From positions 1-8,765 of the forward strand of contig JAHJWA010000098.1 in the NCBI GenBank assembly GCA_018828205.1: 8,765 nucleotides of DNA, in the 5' to 3' direction. The position numbers and the translations under genes were made by a program. This DNA is from Alphaproteobacteria bacterium (lineage in GTDB: Bacteria; Pseudomonadota; Alphaproteobacteria; Sphingomonadales; Sphingomonadaceae). A model generated the notes under the pieces. It searched no databases. It was given only the letters and a program-made list of their open reading frames with translations, and was not told the DNA's origin. This document shows, piece by piece, positions 1-6,438 of the stretch; position 1 is the first letter of the stretch, and each line of letters starts with the position of its first letter.

Positions 1-152
1 CCGACCAGCATGTCGGCGATCTTTGCCGCGAAGCGTGCCACGATCCAGGTGACGAGCAGAACGATCAGGCCGATCGCTATATGCGGGAGCGCGGCAACGA
101 AGCCGGTTGCCATGGACTGCACCTGATCGCGCAGCGTTGCGATGTAATTCAA
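1..152 (-). CDS. Probable MscS-family mechanosensitive ion channel, N-terminal fragment (continues beyond the left edge)
   Basis: Only the first 50 codons are inside the window. The frame on the minus strand begins with TTG at 152-150, reads LNYIATLRDQ and stays open to position 1. A good Shine-Dalgarno, GGGAGG (complement of 161-166), lies 8 bases upstream of the TTG, so I prefer it over the in-frame ATG at 113, which has no such site. The fragment has a short amphipathic start, then a hydrophobic segment (about residues 21-41, with ALPHIAIGLIVLLVTWIVAR), then basic/polar residues and a second hydrophobic run starting at the edge. This matches my recollection of the N-terminus of small MscS-type channels of the inner membrane, which open under hypo-osmotic stress. 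The pore helix and MscS beta-domain are not visible, so the family is inferred. It follows the VOC gene on the same strand after 93 bases; co-transcription is possible but not shown. Confidence 0.6.
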   Translation of the reverse strand, partial: MNYIATLRDQVQSMATGFVAALPHIAIGLIVLLVTWIVARFAAKIADMLV

Positions 153-245
153 AGCGAAAGCCTCCCTCTCGGCGCCAACGTGAGGCCCGGATCGCGGTTC
201 CGAACTGGCGGGTTCTGGAGCGTTGGAAAGTCGTCGGGGCGGCGA

Positions 246-818
246 TCAGCCGCCCGTATGCTCCTTGCGCGCGATCTCGTGGAACCAGGCGGCATGCTGA
301 GGCGCTGTCTTGGTCTCGCTCCATTCATCGAGCATGGGCATGGCGACGCGCTTGAGTTCGGCATATTGCTCGTCGGTACCGATATCGGTCGCCAGCTCGA
401 CGCGGTGGCCGTTGGGATCGAAGAAATAGATCGACTTGAAGATGCCATGATGCGTGGGCCCCAGCACATCGATGCCGAGGCTTTCGACATGCGCCTTGGC
501 CGCCAGCAGTTCGTCCTCGCTCGCCACCCGAAACGCCAGATGCTGGACCCAGGCCGGCGTGTTTTCGTCGCGGCCCATGTCCTTCTGCTTGGGCAGTTCG
601 AAGAAGGCGAGGATGTTGTCGTTCCCGGCGTCGAGGAAGACATGCATGTAGGGATCGTATTCGCCGGTCGAGGGCACGTGGTCCTCTGAAAAGGCGCTGG
701 TATAGTCCATACCGAGCACCTTGCCGTACCATTCGACGGTCTCCTTGGCGTCCTTGCAGCGATAGGCTGCATGGTGGACGCCGCCGAGGCGGATGGGGTG
801 TGGGGTCTGTTCGGTCAT
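246..818 (-). CDS. VOC-superfamily (glyoxalase / extradiol dioxygenase fold) protein
   Basis: A 190-residue protein with the vicinal-oxygen-chelate fold, a cytosolic metalloenzyme family. The N-terminal half starts with GGVHHAAYR (H15/H16), where VOC enzymes place their first metal ligand. The second half has WVQHLAFRV (H93) and FDPNGHRVELATD (E141), the usual second and third ligand positions. The H, H, E set suggests an intact divalent-metal site. Family members include glyoxalase I, fosfomycin-resistance proteins, methylmalonyl-CoA epimerase and ring-cleavage dioxygenases; the FDPNGHRVEL signature is shared by many of them and does not fix the substrate. The ATG at 818 is preceded by GAAGG about 10 bases upstream. 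The gene lies 50 bases downstream of hpd on the same strand, so a role in aromatic amino acid or aromatic acid breakdown is a reasonable inference. The last 40 residues are a charged helical tail with no motif I recognise. Fold is confident; exact reaction unknown. Confidence 0.85.
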   Translation of the reverse strand: MTEQTPHPIRLGGVHHAAYRCKDAKETVEWYGKVLGMDYTSAFSEDHVPSTGEYDPYMHVFLDAGNDNILAFFELPKQKDMGRDENTPAWVQHLAFRVASEDELLAAKAHVESLGIDVLGPTHHGIFKSIYFFDPNGHRVELATDIGTDEQYAELKRVAMPMLDEWSETKTAPQHAAWFHEIARKEHTGG

Positions 819-868
819 GGCCGGTTACCTTCGTGAGTGTGGGCGGGTCGCGATGCGGAGCGGCGGGA

Positions 869-1981
<1,113 letters not shown>

Positions 1982-2004
1982 GGGCGGTCCTCTGTTTGTT
2001 TGAT

Positions 2005-2022
2005 TAGTTGCAAAGGTAACTA
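2005..2022. promoter_or_regulatory. Interrupted palindrome, candidate operator of hpd
   Basis: On the plus strand TAGTTGC (2005-2011), spacer AAAG, then GTAACTA (2016-2022). The arms are inverted repeats matching at 6 of 7 positions. The site covers the presumed -10 of the minus-strand hpd promoter and lies 24 bases from the hpd start codon, the position expected for a repressor operator. The shape (7-base arms, about 18 bp in all) resembles MarR-family operators, several of which control aromatic catabolism. The regulator family is inference; no regulator gene is in the window. Confidence 0.5.
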
Positions 2023-2045
2023 CATCACGGCCGGGCTTTTGTCAA
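2017..2045 (-). promoter_or_regulatory. hpd: Candidate sigma-70 type promoter of hpd
   Basis: Minus strand: a perfect TTGACA -35 box (complement of 2040-2045), a 17-base spacer and TAGTTA (2022-2017) at the -10 position. The -10 matches TATAAT only at its first two bases, so the -35 and the spacing carry the prediction. Transcription would start near 2010, giving a leader of about 30 bases. Confidence 0.4.
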
Positions 2046-2162
2046 GTTTGCTGCGTTTGCGGGATGCTGCCGGTTCCGGCGACGACATGCGCAGCACGGT
2101 TCGCCCGCGCGACCGAAGCTTTTGCGCTTGCGTGCGGCAGCCAAGTGTGATTCTGGTGGCTT

Positions 2163-2489
2163 ATGAAGCGGACAGGTGGAAAATTCGGCATTCGCAAGGA
2201 GCGCGGCGTTCAGTCGCTGGCGCTCGGCGTGCTGCTGGTGATGGGCGGTCTCGCCATCGCCGGGCCATCGGGTCTGCTCTCCTGGAGCGAGAACCTGCGG
2301 TTGCTCGACCAGCGGCAGGCGCATCTCGCCGCGCTGACCAAGGAACGCGATGCACTGCGCAATCGCGTCGCGTTGCTCGATCCCGACAGCGCCGACCCCG
2401 ATATGGTCGGCGAATTGCTGCGCAGCCAGCTCAATGTCGTGCATCCCGACGAGGTGGTCATCCGTCTCGACGACGAGGATGCGCGCTAG
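2163..2489 (+). CDS. ftsB: Cell division protein FtsB (septum formation initiator / DivIC family)
   Basis: A 108-residue bitopic membrane protein of the divisome. FtsB pairs with FtsL and FtsQ and helps activate septal peptidoglycan synthesis. The layout fits the family: a short basic cytoplasmic N-terminus (KRTGGKFGIRKER), one membrane helix (about 18-35, LALGVLLVMGGLAIA), then a periplasmic coiled coil (about 42-72, ending ALTKERDALRNRVALL). The C-terminal RSQLNVVHPDEVVIRL (88-102) matches the conserved end of FtsB/DivIC proteins, where an arginine-rich helix is followed by a 'P-x-E-V-V' strand. The start ATG has only a weak ribosome site (GGTGG about 3 bases upstream); TTGCGC/TGTGAT at 2122-2151 is a poor promoter candidate. 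pdhA follows after 151 bases. ftsB next to pdhA is, as I recall, common in sphingomonads. Family assignment is based on architecture plus the C-terminal motif, because sequence conservation is low. Confidence 0.88.
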   Translation: MKRTGGKFGIRKERGVQSLALGVLLVMGGLAIAGPSGLLSWSENLRLLDQRQAHLAALTKERDALRNRVALLDPDSADPDMVGELLRSQLNVVHPDEVVIRLDDEDAR

Positions 2490-2534
2490 TCACTCCTGAC
2501 GTTACGGTTTCGATACCATCGAGCCCGCGCCCCG

Positions 2535-2564
2535 TTGCGCGCGCCGCGCGCTTGCGCCTATAGG
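2535..2564 (+). promoter_or_regulatory. Candidate promoter of pdhAB
   Basis: TTGCGC (2535-2540), an 18-base spacer and TATAGG (2559-2564) form a plausible sigma-70 type promoter in the ftsB-pdhA gap. Transcription would begin near 2571, leaving a leader of about 70 bases. The spacer is mostly a 15-base interrupted palindrome, GCGCGCG-C-CGCGCGC (2537-2551). That could be a protein-binding site or simply high-GC background. No experimental support. Confidence 0.35.
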
Positions 2565-2576
2565 CCACGCGACCCG

Positions 2577-2603
2577 GCCCCGGATCGAGCAGACCTCCGG
2601 GGC
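2577..2603 (+). other. GC-rich stem-loop in the pdhA leader
   Basis: GCCCCGGA (2577-2584) and TCCGGGGC (2596-2603) form a perfect 8-bp stem around an 11-base loop. It ends 37 bases before the pdhA start codon. There is no U-tract behind it, so it is not a standard intrinsic terminator. It would sit near the 5' end of a transcript from the candidate promoter at 2535-2564, where such a stem could stabilise the mRNA, or it could be the 3' end signal of ftsB. Confidence 0.4.
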
Positions 2604-2640
2604 GATCGACGGGACCAGAACGACCGAAGGGACACCGGAC

Positions 2641-3732
2641 TTGGCCAAGACCCCCGCCAGCGCGACGAAATCCGCGAAAAGCGACCCGAAGCAACCGAGC
2701 GAGTCGCTCGCCGACTTCGCGCTGCACAGCCTTCAGGACGAGCACGAGAAGCAGAAGCGCTACGATGCCAGTCCGGAGCAGATGCTCGCCTTCTACGAGC
2801 AGATGCTGCTCATCCGCCGTTTCGAGGAGCGCGCCGGCCAGCTTTACGGCCTCGGCCTGATCGGCGGCTTCTGCCATCTCTACATCGGCCAGGAAGCGGT
2901 CGCGATCGGGCTGCAATCCGCGCTCGACAACGACAGGGACAGCGTGATCACCGGCTATCGCGATCATGGGCACATGCTCGCCTACGGGATTGATCCCAAG
3001 GTCATCATGGCCGAACTCACCGGGCGCCAGGCGGGGATTTCCAAGGGCAAGGGCGGCTCGATGCACATGTTCAGCACCGAGCACAAATTCTACGGCGGGC
3101 ACGGCATCGTCGGCGCGCAGGTGGCGCTGGGCGGCGGGCTCGCGCTCGCGCATCAGTACAATGACGACGGCGGGTTGTGCCTGGCCTATTTCGGCGATGG
3201 CGCCGCCAACCAGGGCCAGGTCTACGAGACCATGAACATGGCCTCGCTGTGGAAGCTGCCGATCGTCTTCGTGGTCGAGAACAACCAATATGCGATGGGC
3301 ACCGCGGTTGGGCGCTCAAGCGCCGAAACCGAGTTCTACCGGCGCGGGGCAGCCTTTCGCATTCCCGGCATGGACGTCAACGGAATGGACGTGCTCGAAG
3401 TGCGCGGCGCCGCCGAGATCGCCTTCAAGCATGTGCGCGACGGCAAGGGCCCGGTGCTGATCGAATGCAACACCTATCGCTATCGCGGGCATTCCATGTC
3501 CGATCCGGCCAAATACCGGACCCGCGAAGAGGTTCAGGATTTCCGCGACACCAAGGACCCCATCGAGGCCATGAAGAAGATCCTGCTCGAGAACGGCAAG
3601 ACCGAAGACGATCTCAAGGCCATCGACAAGGCCATCCGCACCACCGTTTCGGAAGCCGCCGATTTCGCCGAAAATTCACCCGAGCCCGAGGCGGCCGAAC
3701 TCTACACCGATGTGCTGGTGGGGGAGTACTGA
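2641..3732 (+). CDS. pdhA: Pyruvate dehydrogenase E1 component, alpha subunit
   Basis: A 363-residue E1-alpha. With PdhB it forms the thiamine-diphosphate-dependent E1, which decarboxylates pyruvate and reductively acetylates a lipoyl group on the way to acetyl-CoA. The thiamine/Mg motif is complete: GDG at 185-187 (AYFGDGAANQGQVYE) through to ENN at 213-215. The loop YRYRGHSMSDPAKYR (279-293) corresponds to the E1-alpha loop that is phosphorylated in mitochondria. FCHLYIGQEAVAIG (77-90) and TGYRDHGHMLAYG (104-116) are further family blocks. The start is TTG at 2641, with GAAGGGA about 8 bases upstream; the first in-frame ATG would remove 47 residues. About 40 N-terminal residues are charged, low-complexity and Lys/Ser/Ala-rich before the catalytic fold, a flexible extension that may contact E2. 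pdhB follows 3 bases after the stop, so the two are one operon. E2 and E3 genes are not in the window. Confidence 0.97.
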   Translation: MAKTPASATKSAKSDPKQPSESLADFALHSLQDEHEKQKRYDASPEQMLAFYEQMLLIRRFEERAGQLYGLGLIGGFCHLYIGQEAVAIGLQSALDNDRDSVITGYRDHGHMLAYGIDPKVIMAELTGRQAGISKGKGGSMHMFSTEHKFYGGHGIVGAQVALGGGLALAHQYNDDGGLCLAYFGDGAANQGQVYETMNMASLWKLPIVFVVENNQYAMGTAVGRSSAETEFYRRGAAFRIPGMDVNGMDVLEVRGAAEIAFKHVRDGKGPVLIECNTYRYRGHSMSDPAKYRTREEVQDFRDTKDPIEAMKKILLENGKTEDDLKAIDKAIRTTVSEAADFAENSPEPEAAELYTDVLVGEY

Positions 3733-3735
3733 GCG

Positions 3736-5139
3736 ATGGCTATCGAACTCAAGATGCCCGCCTTGTCCCCCACGATGGAGGAGGGCACGCTGGCCAAATG
3801 GCTCAAACAGGAAGGTGATTCCATCGAACCCGGCGATATCATCGCCGAGATCGAAACCGACAAGGCGACGATGGAATTCGAGGCCATCGACGAAGGCACG
3901 CTGGGCAAGATCCTGATCGCCGAGGGCACCGAGAATGTCGCCGTCGGCACGGTGATCGCCATGCTGGCCGGCGAGGGCGAGGATGTTTCCGAGATCGAGG
4001 CACCTGCGGCTCCCGCCAGGGATGCGGATGCCGGCAAGGACGAGGTCGCCGGCGAGGGCAAGGATGTCGGCCGCAAGGACGAGGACGGCTCGATCACTCC
4101 CGACAAGCCCAAATCCAAGCCCAAGTCGGACCCGGCCGTCCCGCATGGCACCAACATGGCGACGGTTTCGGTCCGCGAAGCGCTGCGTGATGCCATGGCC
4201 GAGGAAATGCGCCGCGACGAGCGCGTGTTCGTGATGGGCGAGGAAGTCGCGCAGTATCAAGGTGCCTACAAGGTTACGCAAGGCCTGCTCGACGAGTTCG
4301 GCCCCAAGCGTGTGATCGACACCCCGATCACCGAATACGGCTTTGCCGGCATCGGGACCGGCGCGGCGATGGGCGGCCTTCGCCCCATCGTCGAGTTCAT
4401 GACCTTCAACTTCGCCATGCAGGCGATCGACCACATCGTGAATTCGGCAGCCAAGACCAATTACATGTCGGGCGGCCAGATGCGCTGCCCGGTGGTGTTC
4501 CGCGGCCCCAACGGCGCGGCCAGCCGGGTCGGCGCGCAGCACAGCCAGAACTACGGCCCCTGGTACGCCAGCGTGCCGGGGCTGATCGTGATTGCACCCT
4601 ACGACAGCGCCGACGCCAAGGGGCTGCTCAAGGCCGCGATCCGCTGCGAGGATCCGGTGGTCTTTCTCGAGAACGAGTTGGTCTATGGCAAGACCTTCGA
4701 ACTGCCCGAACTCGACGACCATGTCCTGCCGATCGGCAGGGCCCGGATCGTTCGCGAGGGCTCGGATGTCACCATCGTCAGCTATTCGATCGGGGTTGGG
4801 TTCTCGCTCGAGGCGGCGGAAAAGCTCGCCGAAGAGGGCATCGAGGCCGAGGTGATCGACCTGCGCACGCTGCGCCCGCTCGACACCGCCACGATCCTGG
4901 AGAGCCTCGCCAAGACCAACCGACTGGTCATCGCCGAGGAGGGCTGGCCGACCTGCTCGATCTCCTCCGAGGTGATCGCGCTGTGCATGGAAGAGGGCTT
5001 CGACCATCTCGACGCCCCGGTGCTGCGCGTGTGCAACGAGGATGTCCCGCTGCCCTACGCCGCCAATCTGGAGAAGCTGGCGCTGATCGACGCCCCGCGG
5101 ATCGTCGCGGCGGTGAAGAAGGTCTGCTACGCGGAGTGA
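3736..5139 (+). CDS. pdhB: Pyruvate dehydrogenase E1 component, beta subunit with N-terminal lipoyl domain
   Basis: A 467-residue fusion. Residues 1-80 are a biotinyl/lipoyl domain with the modification site K43 in IETDKATMEFEA, preceded by KMPALSPTMEEGTLAKW. A mobile Ala/Glu/Asp/Lys/Pro-rich linker (about 81-138) follows. Residues 140-467 are the transketolase-like E1-beta: E169 in FVMGEEVAQYQGAYKVT (thiamine activation), FMTFNFAMQAIDHIVNSAAK (221-240), the catalytic-loop region AQHSQNYGPWYAS (H269) and the C-terminal domain with VIDLRTLRPLD (373-383) and EEGWPTCSISSEV. A lipoyl domain on E1-beta is typical of alphaproteobacterial PDH complexes and supplies an extra swinging arm for acetyl transfer to E2. 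The ATG at 3736 uses the GGGGAG at the end of pdhA as its ribosome site. The gene ends 10 bases before the convergent Tad operon. No truncation or missing key residue is seen. Confidence 0.97.
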   Translation: MAIELKMPALSPTMEEGTLAKWLKQEGDSIEPGDIIAEIETDKATMEFEAIDEGTLGKILIAEGTENVAVGTVIAMLAGEGEDVSEIEAPAAPARDADAGKDEVAGEGKDVGRKDEDGSITPDKPKSKPKSDPAVPHGTNMATVSVREALRDAMAEEMRRDERVFVMGEEVAQYQGAYKVTQGLLDEFGPKRVIDTPITEYGFAGIGTGAAMGGLRPIVEFMTFNFAMQAIDHIVNSAAKTNYMSGGQMRCPVVFRGPNGAASRVGAQHSQNYGPWYASVPGLIVIAPYDSADAKGLLKAAIRCEDPVVFLENELVYGKTFELPELDDHVLPIGRARIVREGSDVTIVSYSIGVGFSLEAAEKLAEEGIEAEVIDLRTLRPLDTATILESLAKTNRLVIAEEGWPTCSISSEVIALCMEEGFDHLDAPVLRVCNEDVPLPYAANLEKLALIDAPRIVAAVKKVCYAE

Positions 5140-5149
5140 AGGTGGAGGG

Positions 5150-5809
5150 TTAGCAGCTCGACGGCGTCACACCCGACACGGGGTAGACGCCGTTGTTGCC
5201 GCCGGCCGTGTCGCGGCGGTCGCGAACCATCATGGAACCGATTTCGACCATCGAGGTGCTGGGAGCAAGATGCTCGCCCAGCAGAGGCTGGTATTCGTAA
5301 TAGACCTCGACGAACATGGTCACACCGTTCTCGGGTGCGATCGCCTGTCGGCCCGCGATGCCCATGCCATCGAGGTCGGTATCGCCCGCATCGCCATAAG
5401 TCGATTCATGGTCGGTCTTGGCGCCGCGACAGCGTTGCCAGCGGATCCGGAAGGTCCCGTCTTCGTTGGGGTTCGCCATCGGTTCGAGGCTAGAGATGAT
5501 CACACGACCGTGCTCGTACAGGTCGAGTTCGCCGCCCTGGAGCCCCGCGCCGATGAAGAGGTCGTTGATATCGGCCTCGTTGATGCGCTTGGCTGAGAGC
5601 TGGCTACCCGATCCGATCCGCGCGGCATTGTCCGCCAGATGCAGTGCAAGCTGGCTCATCCGCATCTTGGTCGTGATATAGTGGGTAAGTTCTGCGCCCG
5701 TCAGGCTCAGCGCGAGCAGGATGGGCGCCGCAAACGCGAATTCGATCAGCGCCAGGCCGCTCGAATCCGACCGCATGCGTCGCACCAAGGTCAAGCGGTT
5801 CCGGCTCAT
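5150..5809 (-). CDS. TadE-like pseudopilin (third gene of the Tad operon)
   Basis: A 219-residue membrane protein with a TadE/type IV pilin-like N-terminus. A basic leader (MSRNRLTLVRRMRSDSS) is followed by G18-LALIE-F24: a Gly, then Glu at +5, as in prepilins cut by TadV/CpaA-type peptidases. A single hydrophobic helix spans about 19-40 (FAFAAPILLALSLTGAE). The remainder is a polar periplasmic/exported domain with only two cysteines, C127 and the final residue C219. The segment DTDLDGMGI (143-151) resembles the start of a calcium loop but lacks the later ligand. The ATG at 5809 overlaps the stop of the upstream gene as ATGA; a TTG two codons earlier is less likely. TadE-type proteins are minor pilins needed for Flp/Tad pilus assembly. 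Here the role is inferred from the N-terminus and operon only. It converges with pdhB, 10 bases away. Confidence 0.85.
   Translation of the reverse strand: MSRNRLTLVRRMRSDSSGLALIEFAFAAPILLALSLTGAELTHYITTKMRMSQLALHLADNAARIGSGSQLSAKRINEADINDLFIGAGLQGGELDLYEHGRVIISSLEPMANPNEDGTFRIRWQRCRGAKTDHESTYGDAGDTDLDGMGIAGRQAIAPENGVTMFVEVYYEYQPLLGEHLAPSTSMVEIGSMMVRDRRDTAGGNNGVYPVSGVTPSSC
5159..5195 (+). terminator. Candidate hairpin terminator of pdhAB, inside the 3' end of the convergent TadE-like gene
   Basis: ACGGCGTC (5161-5168) pairs perfectly with GACGCCGT (5186-5193). The stem extends by a G-U and a C-G pair to 5159/5195, and an inner ACCC/GGGT stem (5171-5174/5181-5184) caps it. It starts 20 bases after the pdhB stop. 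On the plus-strand RNA it is followed by UUGCC rather than a long U-tract, so it is a weak intrinsic terminator at best. It also encodes the C-terminus of the TadE-like protein on the other strand. Confidence 0.4.
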
Positions 5810-6438
5810 GTGCAATTGCGGACCTGAGCCGCCTCGTAGCTACCCTGATCGCCATAGGGCTGATTCCGCAGCACCGTCGAGGCACTCAGATTTGTGGTGT
5901 CCGAGCCCCCGATGAGGCGGTCGATCGGGAAAAGCCGCGGATAGCTTACCCTCACCGTGTAGAGGGTCGCATCCTTGGCTCCACCCTGACCATCATTGCC
6001 GCCGTCTGAGTCCCACACCTGATTGTGGTTTTCATCGTCATAAGGCTCCCCTTCGTCGCAGGTGCCATTGGCGTTGCTGTCGGTCCATGTCTCGGCCCGC
6101 GCCGCAGCGGCGTCGTTGAAGGTGCGGTAAAAGCGGCGCGTCGGCCTGATTTCCGCTGCGCCTATGCCAAGGGGCGTCAGCTGATCTTCGACTTTTTGAT
6201 CGATAACTCCGAGAACCTGTGCGTCGGTGCCCGCCTCCAGTGAAGCGTCCCGGGCCGCCTTCTGAACCGTGCCTTCCAGAACGGCGCGCACGTACAGGGT
6301 GTGACCCATGTCGAACGCGCCGAGAAGCATGACGCAAAGCACCGGCGCCACGATCGCGAACTCGACGATTGTCACCCCCTGCTGGTCGCGATCGAGGCCG
6401 CGCAACCGGGCGCGCCGAACGACGGTACGCAGCGTCAT
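5806..6438 (-). CDS. TadE-like pseudopilin with two EF-hand-like loops (second gene of the Tad operon)
   Basis: A 210-residue protein. The basic leader (MTLRTVVRRARLRGLDRDQQ) precedes G21-VTIVE-F27, the prepilin-type Gly with Glu at +5. A hydrophobic helix follows (about 28-43, IVAPVLCVMLLGAF), and then DMGHTLYVRAVLEGTVQKAARDAS, characteristic of TadE proteins. The exported domain holds two adjacent Asp/Asn-rich loops at 120-131 (D120, N122, N124, G125, D128, E131) and 135-146 (D135, N137, N139, D143, D145), which look like calcium-binding EF-hand loops. The C-terminus ends RNCT, with C209. The ATG at 6438 overlaps the stop of the TadG-like gene as ATGA, and its own stop overlaps the next start the same way, so translation is probably coupled. 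An open frame extends upstream to 6627, but its extra 63 residues overlap the TadG-like gene and do not look like protein. Function as a minor pilin is inferred. Confidence 0.87.
   Translation of the reverse strand: MTLRTVVRRARLRGLDRDQQGVTIVEFAIVAPVLCVMLLGAFDMGHTLYVRAVLEGTVQKAARDASLEAGTDAQVLGVIDQKVEDQLTPLGIGAAEIRPTRRFYRTFNDAAAARAETWTDSNANGTCDEGEPYDDENHNQVWDSDGGNDGQGGAKDATLYTVRVSYPRLFPIDRLIGGSDTTNLSASTVLRNQPYGDQGSYEAAQVRNCT
6001..6081 (-). other. Segment coding for two adjacent EF-hand-like calcium loops
   Basis: Residues 120-146 of the TadE-like protein. Loop 1 has Asp, Asn, Asn, Gly, Asp and Glu at EF-hand positions 1, 3, 5, 6, 9 and 12. Loop 2 has Asp, Asn, Asn and Asp at 1, 3, 5 and 9, with Gln in place of Gly at 6 and Gly at 12. 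The loops are separated by only three residues, which resembles dockerin or thrombospondin type 3 arrays more than a helix-loop-helix pair. Calcium binding is inferred. Confidence 0.6.

Noticed and set aside
143..151. Could TadE segment DTDLDGMGI-like or other Asp-rich runs elsewhere be more calcium loops
   Set aside because: The run DTDLDGMGI at residues 143-151 (of the 5150-5809 protein) begins like an EF-hand loop but has Ile at position 9 and no acidic residue at 12, so I did not call it.
2069..2080. Short palindrome GCCGGTTCCGGC between hpd and ftsB
   Set aside because: A 5-bp stem with a 2-base centre is expected by chance in GC-rich DNA and has no clear relation to a promoter.
2458..3288. 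276-codon open frame on the minus strand between ftsB and pdhA
   Set aside because: It overlaps conserved pdhA motifs and the ftsB end, and no family is recognisable.
3676..5007. 443-codon open frame on the minus strand across pdhB
   Set aside because: It is fully antisense to the well-conserved pdhB; composition (His/Gly/Asp/Leu-rich) and lack of motifs mark it as a shadow frame.
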